NCBI GenBank assembly: GCA_032173965.1
Contig: JAVUNC010000006.1
Span: forward strand, 19,400,370 to 19,464,369
DNA: 64,000 bases
Direction of reading: 5' to 3'
From: Sitta carolinensis
Taxonomy: Eukaryota; Chordata; Aves; Passeriformes; Sittidae
In this document: piece after piece, positions 20,891 to 32,805 of the stretch
Layout: every line of letters begins with the position of its first letter
Numbering within the stretch: the stretch's first letter is position 1
The notes under the pieces: model-generated
Told to the model about the DNA's origin: nothing
What the model saw: the letters and a program-made list of their open reading frames with translations, nothing else
Database searches by the model: none
Position numbers and translations under genes: made by a program

Positions 20891-22012
20891 TTATGGAGTA
20901 TCTCAATTTTCCCCTCGTCTCCTCTTTCCTTTATTCCCTTCCCATTTTGTTAGGGCACAAAGGACTGAAGGAAAAGGACAATTAAAAGAAATTAAGGAGT
21001 TGAAGCTTTGAATCCATCTTTTTTTGGATGATAATTAAAAATAAATCCTGTCCTCACATTCCCTAAATGGTGTCTTTTCCAAAATTAAATTGTTCACAGG
21101 AATACTGAAAAAAAAATCAATTTTTATTATTATTTTCCAGCCTACAGAAAATTAATTTCATATTACACATTAAAAAACCAGGACACAGCTGAAATTAAAT
21201 TTGCGATTCTCAACTGATAAAAATTAAATATTGAATCAAATAAACCAGAAGGTGTGGAAGGGAAATCAGACTAAGGGGGTTTATTTTCCTTGGAAATTGC
21301 CCTCCTGTAGGACTGAAGGTGGAAAAATTGCAGAGATTACCCTAAAATAAACTTCCAAGGTGGCTGTAAAATCCTAAATGTGGTTATGATTTGAGTTTGT
21401 GAGCTGTAGCCTTCACACAGAGCACCAAATTGCAAACTTTTTTGTTTTACAATCCTTGACTAAAGAAAGAAAAATAGAATTATTCATAAATATCCGGGAC
21501 AGATTCACCTCAGCCGTAAAGGGAAATAAAAAGGAAATGTTCCCTGTAACTCTCACATTCCAAGAGTGGCTTTGCAGGGGTTTCTCCTGGTGAAATGAAC
21601 TTTTTAAACCTCAAGACTTCCAGTTCCTGGGATGAGTCTCAAAATCCCCATTTTAAAAGGGCCATTTCTACACAGGAATTTATAAGGGATGTCTCCAGGG
21701 AAATGCAGAGCTGGGAATGAACAGCTCAGGAATAATCCACCCTACAAAGCAGATTTTAACTTCAGATCTGAGCATTACTGTGAGTGGAAAATAGGAATTT
21801 TCATCTCTTCCCTGTTATTTTCCTAGGACTTTTCCCTGTTATTTTTCCTAGGTCTGATTGCATCCACCCCAGATATTCCCAATCCTCATCCCAGCCTGGT
21901 AATTCCAGCTCTTGCCATGTTTGGAGTTCCCTTGTCTCCCCAAGTGATGAATTCCACAGGGACATCGCTGGTTTGCATGGAAAAAACATTTTTCTTTTTG
22001 AATTTCTTTTAG
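20891..22012. other. AT-rich unique sequence
   Basis: No gene or repeat family was recognised. Confidence 0.4.
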
Positions 22013-22160
22013 AATCCCAGAATTATTCTGGGATGGGATGGAAAAACCCTCCAAGACAATTAAATCCAAACATTCCCCAGCACTTCCAAGCCCACCACTA
22101 GCCCCTGTCCCCAAATGCCACATCCACACTCCAATGTCAATTAAAGCCTTTATTCCCAGT
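22013..22160 (-). repeat. CR1 LINE 3' fragment
   Basis: AATCCCAGAATTATTCTGGG, then CCTGTCCCCAAATGCCAC and ATCCACACTCC match the classical antisense CR1 pattern. Confidence 0.75.
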
Positions 22161-22659
22161 TTTTGTGGGTCAGATTTCCCAAGCCTGGCTCTCCAGGCCA
22201 TTTGTCACCTCCTAAATGTGGAAATTCCCATGCCAGAGGGATTCCCTGTGTCCTTTAACCTGTGGAAGCTGAGTGTGGAGAAGTGGACACAAGTTTGGGG
22301 AGAAATAAATCACGTTTAAACAGAGAAGCTCCATTTAACTTCTCTTTTCCTTTCCCACTATCAAGCACTTGGAAAATTCCTTCTGATTTTTATCACCTCC
22401 CAAGATCTTCCTAAAACACTGAGGGAAGCAACTTTCTCCAGGCTTTTCTTCTCCATTAGAAAAGTTTTTATTTGGAAAATTTTGCCTTGAGATTTTTAAA
22501 ACAACACCATGAGAAACATGAATTCTTTTTTTTTTTTAATCCAGCTCCACCCAGATTTTATTTTTTATTTTTTTCTTACTTATGGGGCCATGAAAAATGG
22601 GAATTTGGAGTCAAGAACCCTCCTGATGATCCCAAAGGGCTTTTCCAACTTCCCATCTA
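22161..22659. other. Unique non-coding sequence
   Basis: A fragment near 22615-22650 resembles the last bases of a CR1 3' end, but it is too short to call. Confidence 0.35.
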
Positions 22660-22862
22660 AGGGTTGGATATCAGGAGGAATTTTTTCATGGGAAGGGTGC
22701 TCAGGCCTTGGCAGGGCTGCCCAGGAAGGTTTGGAATGCCCATCCCTGGGGGTGTCCAAGGAATTCCTGGATTCTGGCCACACTTAAGGTGGGAATCAGC
22801 ACAGGCTGGACTCAAAGATCCCAAAGGGCTTTTCCAACCTCAGTGGTTCCATGATTTCTTCA
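22660..22862 (+). repeat. CR1 LINE 3' fragment
   Basis: GGTTGGATATCAGGAGG, GGGTGCTCAGGCC, GGCTGCCCAGGAAGG, GACTCAAAGATCCC and CTTTTCCAACCTCAG are present in the correct order, ending in GGTTCCATGATTTC. Confidence 0.92.
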
Positions 22863-23765
22863 TCTCCAAGAACAGGAAAGGCCAGGCAGGGGAACGCACC
22901 GAATAAAACTGGGAAAAACTGTTTTGATGGGAAAAAGGGAAGAGCAGGAGGAACACAGAGCTTTGGAGATGGCAGCAGCTTTGGTGCATCAGCTCTGGAG
23001 AGAGAGAGAGTTGATCCCTCCTTTTCCAGGGATGCACTAATAAAATAATTAGTGAAATAACTCCCACTTTGGATCACTCCAAGGGAAAATGCAAATTCAG
23101 GCTCAGTTGTAAAACCTCTGCCTTGTTCCTTTCCCCAAATCCATTTAAAGAAAAGAGAGGTGATGTCACTAATGGGATGCGACGTGTGATGCAACAGGAA
23201 GTTTTTCCATTATTCAGCTGTGGGCTAATTCCATTTAATTTGCCCTTTTCCTGGGAGCCAGTAATTAACCCGAGGAGCTTTGCCAAGCAGGGAGTGAGGA
23301 CTTTGTGCTGGAGCAGAGCAAATTCAGCTTTGCTGTGCTGCTGCATGAGTGGCAGCTCCTTCAAGGTGAAGCACAAAAAGGCTTTAAAACCCTTTAAACA
23401 CAACAGCAGCCTTTGGCTTTCCATGGTAATTAACACCGGAGTTAAATAGGATTTAAGAATAAAATGAGGCCCCACGTGTTTTCCTGGAAGTTGATCTTCA
23501 CTTCCCGGGAAAAGAGAAGGATTTCATGAAGAGCCTGTTGGAGTTTGGGTTGCTGTTCATTCCCAGCTCCAGGCTGGACGTGCCTGGGGAGTAAATCCTT
23601 TAAATCCATTCATTTTTGCTCTTTTAGGGTCAGTTATTCCCTACATTTCAGCAGCAGCAATTCCTTGCTTTGTGCTAACGGGATCTGCACCACTGGGATG
23701 GGCCTGGTGAATTTTCAGGAGGAATCTCAGATCTCCCACCTTTGCACAGCAAGGAATTGGAAAAT
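22863..23765. other. Unique non-coding sequence
   Basis: No gene or repeat family was recognised. Confidence 0.4.
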
Positions 23766-23820
23766 TCCACAATGGTTTGGGTTGGAAGGACCCTCAATCC
23801 CACCCAGTGGGATTTAAACC
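23766..23820 (-). repeat. CR1 LINE 3' terminus, left part of an interrupted copy
   Basis: CCACAATGGTTTGGGTTGG and GGACCCTCAATCCCACCC form the antisense CR1 3' end. It continues beyond the LTR at about 24160. Confidence 0.8.
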
Positions 23821-24150
23821 TGTCTCTGTAGAGAGAACACACACGACATGGACTCTTGTGATTTTTTTTCAGGTTGTGTGAAGAAAGAATGTTTTATTTT
23901 TAGGGATTTTTCTTCTATAGATAATTTTCTACAGACTACTTTTATTGGTGAATGAAAGACAAATTTCTTCATTCACACTGGTCAAATTAGAGGGACACCA
24001 AGAGAGAATCTCTCTTCTCAGAAAGAATTCACAACATGAATACTGCTATAAAACCAATCTCTTCTTGCTTATGTCCTTTTGTTGGGAATAAGTAAAATAT
24101 TAGAAAAATAGAGCTTTAGAAACTCAGAAACTTCAGGCTTGAAAATTACA
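23821..24150 (-). mobile_element. Solo LTR (copy C)
   Basis: A 330-bp element bounded by TGTCTCTG and AATTACA on the + strand, so terminal TG and CA are intact. Homologous to copies A and B at 9.5-10.2 kb: shared TTGTGTGAAGAAAGAATG block, ATTCACAACATG block and AGAGCTTTAG block. No internal proviral sequence remains. A clean target duplication is not visible. Confidence 0.8.
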
Positions 24151-24156
24151 TTTTAC

Positions 24157-24285
24157 ATAAATCCATGGGCAGGGACCCCTCCCACTGTCCCAGGCTGCTC
24201 CAACCCCAATGTCCAACCTGGCCTTGGGCACTTCCAAGGATCCAGGAGCAGCCACAGCCGCTCTGGACACCCCGTGCCAGCGTTT
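24157..24285 (-). repeat. CR1 LINE 3' fragment, right part of the interrupted copy
   Basis: CATGGGCAGGGACCCCTCCC, CCCAGGCTGCTCCAACCCC and GGATCCAGGAGCAGCCAC resume where the piece ending near 23805 left off. Confidence 0.85.
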
Positions 24286-24697
24286 TTACCCTTCCTTTGT
24301 TTATTTGTTATCCCACAAATAAACATTCCACAGTTCCCTGAGCGTGCAGGGTGAGACAGCCCAGGCAGCCAGGAAAAAGCTCCTTTCATCTCCAGGGTGT
24401 TGTAATTTCCTTTAGGCTTCGCAGTCTTTAATAATATCTGGGATGATAACAGCGTCTGGGAATATTTTTAGCATTCCTTTGTTACTCAGGCAGTGTCAGG
24501 ACTTTCTTGTTCACAGCTTCTCATCCCCAGCTTTGTGCTGAAGGCAAAGTGTGGAATTAATATTGTGCTTATTTCCTCGAAACTTCCACTGAGGTTCTGC
24601 CAGGATCACTTCCAGCAGTTGTTGTTTTTTCCCAACGTGTTTATCAGCTGGAAATCCAGTCCTACAAATATTTCTGTGCTTTGGGATTTGGAGACAG
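24286..24697. other. Unique non-coding sequence
   Basis: No feature was recognised. Confidence 0.4.
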
Positions 24698-24800
24698 AAT
24701 CCTGGGATCTCTGAGGTTGGAAAAGCCCTTCAAGGTCATCCAGTCCCAGCTGTGCCCAGCCCAGAGCTCTGAGTGCCACCTGCAGGGATGGGCACTCCAA
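24698..24800 (-). repeat. CR1 LINE 3' fragment
   Basis: TCTGAGGTTGGAAAAGCCC, CAGAGCTCTGAGTGCCACC and GATGGGCACTCCAAACC are present. First of three consecutive same-strand copies. Confidence 0.85.
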
Positions 24801-24814
24801 ACCTGAGGACAGAT

Positions 24815-25045
24815 ATTCATGGAATTGTGGAATCATGGAATCACAAAGGTGGGAAAAGACCCCCAGGTTCATCCCAGCATCCCCAGCCCTGCCAAGGCCA
24901 CCACTGCCCCGTGTGCCCAGGTGCCACCTGCACAGGGATTCCAACCCCTCCAGGAATGGGCACTCCACCCTGGGCCTGTGCCAGCCTGCACAACAAATTC
25001 AGGACAGAAATGTTCCCAAATATCCAATCTACACCTCCTGGAATC
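24815..25045 (-). repeat. CR1 LINE 3' fragment
   Basis: GGAATCATGGAATCAC, CCCGTGTGCCCAGGTGCC and GGAATGGGCACTCC are present, then AAATATCCAATCTACACCTC, the reverse of the CR1 'GGTTGGATAT' region. Confidence 0.85.
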
Positions 25046-25047
25046 CC

Positions 25048-25330
25048 TGAGGCTGGAAAATCCCTGCAGGATCAGAGTCCAGCTGTGCCCAGAGCTCTGA
25101 GTGCCACCTGGGGATGGGCACTGCAACCCTGCCTGGGCACTGCCAGCTCCTGAGCCCCTTCCCATGGGGAATTCCTGCTGCTGTGCCCCCGGAGCTGCCC
25201 TGGGAACCAGAAGGGTCCCCCTGAGCCCCCTTTGCTCCAGGCTGAGTTCCCTCAGCTGCTCCTGGTGCTCCAGACCCTTCCCTGGACCTTCTCCAGCCCC
25301 TCGAGGAGCCCAGAACTGGACACGGGAATT
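25048..25330 (-). repeat. CR1 LINE 3' region, extending into ORF2
   Basis: CTGAGGCTGGAAAATCCCTG marks the 3' end. The copy runs on through CTTTGCTCCAGGCTGAG and GCTCCAGACCCTTCCC to CCAGAACTGGACACGGG, antisense to the last part of CR1 ORF2. Confidence 0.85.
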
Positions 25331-26740
25331 AAGACAAATCCTGCACCAGATTTTCCATCATTTCCACAGCTCAAATCCAGATTTCCCAAAGTAAATCTCT
25401 CCCACCATCAGCTCTCCTCCTCCAGCACCTTCTTCCCGCTCTGCTCTAAGGCCAGTTTTTAGTCTTCATCACCAGATCCTCCCAACATCCCAAATCATCC
25501 TTATTTTCCCACCCTTGGCCATTGGAAGTAGCTCTTGGGAGATAAAATCCAGATTTCAATCCAGTATTTTGTGGCTTTCAGAAGCAAAAAGTTTCTCTGA
25601 AGTTTTAGCGATTCCCTGCACGCATTTTTGAATCAATTTACGGATTTTTTTATTTTTATTATTATTATTATTATTATTGTTGTCTCCCAACCATTGAAAT
25701 TTTTGGGTTTTAAATAAGGATTTCCTCAGAGGTGAAGATAATTGAAGATGTCTAGCCAAGGCCTCCAGGATGAAATAATAACAAAATAAACAAAAAAGTG
25801 AGAATTGAATTTATCTCAGGATGCCTGAGAATTTGCATTATCTCCCAGACATGTGACTTTTGTCCCATCTTGTGTTGTTCTTGTTTCCAACAAACACGTT
25901 GCCCTTTTAATTAACATTTTGTCCTGATCTTTTATTGACTGTACAATAATTTAACTAAAAAATCCATTTATATGTCTCTTAGAGCTCTTGCCTCTGCTTT
26001 CAGTAATTAAAGCATCCTCCCAAAAATTAATTATTTCCTAATTTGGGTTTTATTTTCACTTTCACTCTTCAATTTTCACTGGTGTATCCACCACTTCCTC
26101 ACAGCTTTTTCAGGAGGGATTGACCAGTATATTCCCATTTTTTCAAGTAAGTTTTATTTGAAAAAAAAATTATTCAAATAGTTACTTTTTTTCCAATAAG
26201 AATTACTTCTTGCTTTATTTGAAAATAGAACAGAAGTCACCCAACCCCACCAATCACCACCACTCTGGCATCTGGGGGGAAGGAAAATGACCCCCAGAAA
26301 AACAAAATTTTTTTTTTCCTACCTCAGAAATCCCCAGAGATGGAATCTCACCAATTTACGCTGAATTTAGTCAGCCAAAAAATAAATTCCAGAGGGGTCA
26401 CAGCATTCCCTGGAGCTCAGCTCTGCTGCTGACCTGGAATGACTGAGAAGAAACAACATCCAAATCCCAAATCCCAAAAAATCTCCTGGAACCACCTCCT
26501 GTGGGATTTGGCCAAGAGGGTGGTTTTCATGAGGGGAGGGTTCTAGTGAGGTTGGTAATTAACTCTTCGTGAATAATTCTTTTTTTTCTTTCATTTCCTG
26601 ACTCAATTTATTACAAATAAATGTTTGAACCCAGTGTCAGATCGACCTTGAAAATGCTTGGAATGTTTTTCTCCTTCCCTTGGGATGAGAAGGATTCCGG
26701 GGTGGGATTTCTCATCCCCTTGATCCAGTGGGAATCTCCA
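25331..26740. other. AT-rich unique sequence with a short (ATT)n run
   Basis: An (ATT)n run of about 8 copies lies at 25652-25678. Otherwise no gene or repeat family was recognised. Confidence 0.4.
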
Positions 26741-26861
26741 TGATAAGGTAAGACAGATTTATATATAGAAAATAAAGATATTTATAGGTCAGCTTTTGAT
26801 CAGATAAATCCCACATTTTGTGCTTGAGAGTGAAAATAAAAATCTCCAGGAAATTGTCCTG

Positions 26862-27300
26862 GAGGAGGAGGAGGAGGAGAAGGAGAAGGAGAAGGAGAAG
26901 GAGAAGGAGAAGGAGAAGGAAGGAGAAGGAGAAGGAGAAGGAGAAGGAGAAGGAGAAGGAGAAGGAGAAGGAGAAGGAGAAGGAGAAGGAGAAGGAGAAG
27001 GAGAAAAAGAAGAGGAAGAGGAAGAGGAACAAGAAGAGCAAGAACAAGAACAAGGAGAACAAGAACAAGGAGAACAAGGAGAAGAACAAGAAGATGAACA
27101 AAAACAAGAAGAACAAGAAGAAAAAAAGAAGAACGAAGAACAAGAAGAAAAGAATAATAAGAAGAAAAGAACAAGAGGAAGAACAAAGAAGAAGAAGAAG
27201 AAAAGAACAAGAACAAAGAACAAGAAGAACGAAGAAGAAGAAGAAGAACAATGAGCAAGAAGAAAAGAACAAGAACAAGAAAGGAACAAGAACAAGAAGC
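26862..27300. repeat. Polypurine tract, (GGAGAA)n grading into GAACAA-type repeats
   Basis: From 26862 to about 27010 it is nearly perfect GGAGAA hexamers. To 27300 it degrades to AAGAAC, GAAGAA and AACAAG units. The purine-rich strand gives Glu/Lys/Arg-rich frames of up to 195 codons and the complement Ser/Leu/Phe-rich frames. None is a gene. The hexamer is the reverse complement of the one at 8612-9017. Confidence 0.97.
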
Positions 27301-29335
27301 AGCAAAACTCCTGCTTCTTCCTGGAACTCTGTCCCAAAGAGCCCCCAAGAGCTCCTGCTCCAGTCACAGCCGGAAAACTTCAGCTCAGCCCTTTGGAAAT
27401 CCTGAACTTTGTCCTTCAGACGATGCAATCCCAAAGTGAACAACTTCACAGCACCAACCACAGCTCTGTCCCTCTGAAAACCCCACTCAGCCGACCGGGT
27501 GTCCTCCAGCTCTGGGTCCTGGTTTAGGGCTGGACCATGGGAAGGATGGCCTGGAATAATTCCATCCCCAGCTCCACCGCTGGATTTCCTCTCTTGTTCC
27601 CTCTCCCGCTCTCCTGCCTCTCCCCTCCTGGTTATAAATCAGTGCTGATGGAATTAAAATGAAAAACTGAAATTCCTGAAATACAACGTTTTAGTGATCC
27701 TACCATCGCTCCGTGGCATCATTCCCTAAATTACAAAACCTTTGATTAATTCCTCCACAGGCTTCTGTTGGATTTATATCCTTTCTTATTTTTCCTACTG
27801 CATTCGGGCCTTATATTAAATCCAAATAAAAAACCAATATCTTATCTCATTCCTGCCTGTAATTCCTCGTGCTTGGGAATAATGATCCAGGCTCCCGCAA
27901 ATATTTCTGGGCAGCACCATTTTTTATCCTGTTTCTTTTTTTATTTCTCTTTGCCTCCCTCTTAATTTGATTTGCATTTTTCATGCCTTTTCCACTTTCC
28001 CCACAAGTCAGCAAAATGATTATTGTGGAATATTTTGCATTCTCGGGCCACCGTCACGGCAGGAAAATAAAATTCTGATTAAAAAAACATGGAAGTTCCT
28101 TTTTCTTCCTGCCACAACCTTCTGGAAAATCGATAGGAATTAAATGCTGCACATAAAAATATTATTAGAGTTTTACAGGGTTTCTTTAGGGTTTAATTAA
28201 TAAAGTCAAGCAGCTTCTTTGGGTTTATTTTTTTTTTGGGGCATCTCATAAAAATTAAAGGAAAAAAGTTTATTAAGTAATTATTAGAAGAGCAAAGAAT
28301 ATCAGAAGGGACATTTAAGGAGCATGAGGAATTTTTGCCCCAGGAAAGGAATAAAATTAAGGTTAATTGAGATGGGAAGAAAGCTCTGGAATAGTCACAG
28401 GCCTGGGAAGGAGAGGGGAAAAAATCAGAGTAATAAATTATTTAATTCACTGCAAAGGACTGCAAGAAAAATTGGAATGAGTTGGATCCCAACCTTGATC
28501 TGCAAGATCAGAAATTATCCCAGGAAAGGCTGCAAGAAGGATAAAGGAAAAGGGAACAAGAAATTTTTTTTCAAGGAAAGCAATGGGTTTTATTTGGGGA
28601 ATCACAATTCCCTTGGGATTTTTTGCTTGACAAAAATAGAAATTTAAATTTTAATGTCATTTAATTTTATTTAAAAATGGTAGTATTCCAAGAATTGTCT
28701 GGAAGATTCTAAAAGAGGCTGAGAGAGGAATGGGAATCACAGGGAGGGAGAAGCCAAAGGATTTTCCAGGACAGGGAATGTTCATCCCTGAGCAACCAGA
28801 GATGAGTCCAGAAATCAAAAGGAAGAACAGAAAGAACCAGAATTCTCCCTTTTCCCACCAAACAGCTGCTCCATCAATGAAAATTATTGGAAATGTGAAG
28901 GATTTGGATCATTTCCTTAGGGTTTACTGGATTTTCCTCTTGTTCTCCAGCCCTGCCTTGGGCTGGCTCCAGTGATTCCAACAGAAGCATGGCTGATCCT
29001 GATGGAATTCAGGACCTGGAATTCAGGATCCCCATGGAGTTCCTCCCAGGAAAAGGTTCTTTGGTCCACATGGTCCAAAATCTGGGATTGAAGAGAAAAT
29101 TCCTTTCTTCCTGAGGCGCTGCAGGAGCTGATCCTGCCTGTCCAAAATCCCAGAAAACAAAAAACCATTGGTCTGGGCACTTCCTCCAGGAAGAGCAGAG
29201 CTCATCCCAGGGATTATTAATGTCCATCTTGGTCTCGGGGAAAAAAAATAGAGGAAAGTGAGCTTGGAATTTTTGGGGGTTTGTTGCAGGATTTATAAAA
29301 CAGAAGAAAGAGAAATTGTAGCTGATTGCCACCCC
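27301..29335. other. Unique non-coding sequence, AT-rich
   Basis: No gene, repeat family or motif cluster was recognised. Confidence 0.4.
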
Positions 29336-29339
29336 CATG

Positions 29340-29620
29340 CAAGTGGGGTTTCATGATGCCAGTGGATGGGATATTGGGAATTGGGAATTCCTGGCTGGGA
29401 GAGCTGGGAATGTTCCCTGGAGAGGAGGAGGCTCCAGGGAGAGCTCAGAGCCTGGAGGGGCTGCAGGAGAGCTGGGGAGGGACTGGGGACAAGGGATGGG
29501 GGGACAGCACCCAGGGAATGGATGGAAACTGGGAAAGGGGAGATTGGGAATTGGGATATTGGGAATTCCTGGCTGGGAGGGTGGGGAGGGGCTGGGCTGA
29601 CACATTCCCTGTGTGGCTCC
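29340..29620 (+). repeat. CR1 LINE 3' region
   Basis: AGAGGAGGAGGCTCCAGGG, GCTGCAGGAGAGCTGGGG, GGGACTGGGGACAAGG, CAGGGAATGGATGG and AATTCCTGGCTGGGAGGG are present. Breaks off after GGGGCTGGGCTGAC without a 3' terminus. Very similar to 56735-57110. Confidence 0.9.
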
Positions 29621-32450
29621 AGAACAGCTCCAGCCCTGGAGCAGCTCCGTGGATTCCTCTGGGATCTCTCCAGCAGCTCCACATCCTGCAGTGGGATCTC
29701 ACCTGATCTCACCTGAGCAGGGCAGAGCTGGCACCACTGCCCAAAGATCCCCAAATCCTTCAGGATCTGGGCTGCTCCAGAGGCTCCAAAACTCCCTCAA
29801 GGGCTGCAGAATCCCCGGGGCTGCTGCTGGCACCAGGAATTCTGGAACCAGAGTGTGCAGAGCCACGGGGGGAGGTCGTTCCCTCACCAGAATGAACTGA
29901 CAGCCATCCCAGTATCCCGGGAAAATCCCAGATTTTCCTCAGCAACCCTGGGTGAGTAGAACTCCAGGGGATCCGCAGCCAGGCTGGGAAGTTTCCTCTG
30001 GGCCAAGCAATATTTTCAATTCCTCGAGAACATTTTCATTTTCTCCTGATGAAGAACCTCTGAAGGCAGAGCCAGGAAGGGTCAAGAGGCAATTAAGAAA
30101 GGAAAATCCTGCTTTTCACTTCTAATTAATGAAACAAATGGGAAAGAGAGAGAGGGAAGAGCTGAACTGCAATTTGGAAAATTTAAGGAGCTTTCTATCA
30201 AACGAATTGATTACCAGCCTAATCATAATCAGGACTCTTGGATTAGCAGTTAATTTGGGGAATCAATTAATAGCGGTGTTTTTCCAATCGCAGTTTCCAG
30301 GGAATTCAGTGCAGCAGGTTTTTGGAGATAACAGATGCTGGATTAGGGGCTGTGGAATGACTCCCTGTCAATACAACAGCTCTGCTTCCAGGATTTTTAT
30401 TTTTAGGGACTTTTTCCCTGCATGTGACTGGGTGTTGGGTGAGTTATTTTAATTCCTTTCTTGTTGCCTGGGCACTTTCTCTGTTTTGTTTTTTTTTTTT
30501 TTTATATTAAAGAACAAATTATTCTCCCCAGAACTTTTGAGTGCTCCCTGCTCTGTTGGAAGGTTCATGGAATAATCTCCTCTCTGGGGCTGGGCACGAA
30601 TTCTCCTGCCAAAATAACAACTCAGAACTTAGAGAAAACTTGAATTTTTGAGGAATTTGCTCTCCTTGTGCTTTAAGGCGGCTGGGCTGGGATGCTATGG
30701 GAGGAGAACACTGGAAATCTGGAATTCTACCCCTTTCCTGCTCATTTTATTGTGGGAACATAAAAATGGGATTGGATCCAGAGTAGTTCAGAATAACAAA
30801 CTGCTGCCTATTAATTATCAGACGTGTAATTAAATGAATCCTAAAGTGTATTTTGGCAATATTTCCATGCTGGTGGGACAAACTGAGGAGTTTGTTTGCC
30901 ATAAGCAGAGTGGAATTCTCTCAGGCCAGGACAATTCTGGAGGCCATGGATTGATCCATCAGTTCAGCCCCTGAGGAGGTTCCAGCAGTGTTCAAGCCAA
31001 GATTTGGAGCTCCAGGTATGGAAGAGTTCCCAAAGTGCTTCTCTGTGAGCTTGGATCACACCTAACCCTTTGTGTCCTCCGATTCCTGTTGTTAAAATCA
31101 AGGATTTAGGAGAAAACTTGGCATTAAAACCATGGGAAAAGAGATGAGCTCAGCAGTCCTGTGCTCCAGGAAGAGCAAACTGAGGGCATCACATGAAGCC
31201 AGAGCTGGACTGAGCAGGAAAACAGTCAAATTTCCATCTTTTTCTGTGCCTGTTTTTTTTCCCTAAAAAACCAGGAGCAGCTCCCTCAGCCCGTGGGTTT
31301 TCCATCTCTGCTCCCAAATGATGATGGGAACAAACCCATCCCACCCCTCTCTCTGGGGTCAGTTCCTCGGGATCATATTTTCTGTACAAAATCATCAATA
31401 AATTTTTAAAATGTTGCTAATTAGAGTCCCAAGGACTTCCCATTCCTGGCTGTCCTGGGGAATATCCCTCTGGATATCCACCTGAACCACCTGAGATATC
31501 AGGATTTTGGAAGACTTTAAAACCTGGGATTTTCTAAATTAAAACCATTCTCTTTCCATGGTTTCCATGGAGCCAAGTCTCAGGTGTTCAGTTCCAACAG
31601 GAATTGAGATTTGGGACATCGCAGAGAGGCGCCAAATAATTTTTTCCTGACTCAAGTGACAAAAACCCTTTTCCCTTTCCTTCCATTATCCATCATTTAT
31701 TAGAGGATCTGGTCTTTAAGCCTGATATTCCTTGGTAGAATTCCAAATTGTGGCAAAATGAACTAAATCCAAAGAATTTAAAACATTTCTAAACCCAAAA
31801 TGGCATCATTGAGTCAAAACCCAGGAAGGCGTCAGACAGTGCCAGATCCAAGAGAAATCCCACATGGAATCTTCTGCTTAATGAATTCCCAAAAAAAACC
31901 CCTGCCTTAAAATATGAGGAGATAAAGGCAGGAACAAGATGTTTCAGGAAGTTCCAGACTAAACCAAGACTAAAAATGGATTTTCCTGCAAAATCTGTCT
32001 CACAACTCTCATTTTATATTTTCCTGCTTCCAGTGGCTTTTTCCATCCATGGAGCAGCAGGAATTTTACTCCTCAAGCTGTTCCATCTCAGATTCCATTT
32101 TTTTTTTTTTTTTTTTATTTTTTCCTGGTGCTAAACCCATCCCTACTGGAGCATCCAGTTTATAGAATCCCATCCCAAAATATTTGGGAAAGCTGCTGGT
32201 TTATCCATAGAAATATTTGGAGCAAATGTCTCTGTGTCGTTTCACATCTGCCAATTCCCATTCCCAACTTTTTCATGTCAGGAGTTTCCTAAAAATTCCA
32301 TTAAAATGCTCATTAAAATTGATTTTACATGCCAAATTTTAAAAAATTTGTTAATTTTACCATTTGTCCATGTTTTAATGAACATTTCTAAATTATGAAT
32401 TCATAATTCTTTGGAGCCTTGCCCTAAATTTATCCCTGCCAATGCCTGAG
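29621..32450. other. Unique sequence; weak candidate conserved element at 30180-30300
   Basis: Between 30180 and 30300 several GATTA and TAATC cores (GAATTGATTACC, CTAATCATAATC, GGATTAGCAG, AATCAATTAATAG) cluster in non-repeat sequence. The remaining 2.6 kb shows only short poly-T runs (30485, 32098-32117). Confidence 0.3.
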
Positions 32451-32454
32451 GTTC

Positions 32455-32805
32455 ACAGCAGCAAAAATCAAAAATCCTGCAGCAAAAATCAAAAATCCTG
32501 CAGCAAAAATTCAAAAATCCTGCAGCAAAAATCCAAATCCGCAGCAAAAATCAAAATCCTGCAGCAAAAATTCAAAAATCCTGCAGCAAAAATCCAAAAT
32601 CCTGCAGCAAAAATTCAAAAATCCTGCAGCAAAAATCAAAAATCTTGCAGCAAAAAAATCAAAAATCCTGCAGCAAAAAAATAAAAATCTTGGAGAAAAA
32701 ATCCAAATCCTGCAGCAAAATCAAAAATCTTGGAGAAAAAAAATAAAAATCCTGCAGCAAAAAATCCAAAATCCTGCAGCAAAAATCCAAAATCCTGCAG
32801 GAATT
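32455..32805. repeat. 21-bp minisatellite, about 16 copies
   Basis: The unit is CAGCAAAAATCAAAAATCCTG with CCAAAATCC, TTCAAAAATCC and CTTGGAG variants. One frame reads as repeats of AAKIQKSCS on the + strand. Confidence 0.95.

Noticed and set aside
26712..27461. Frames rich in Lys/Glu/Arg on + and Ser/Phe/Leu on -
   Set aside because: Direct translation of the polypurine tract.
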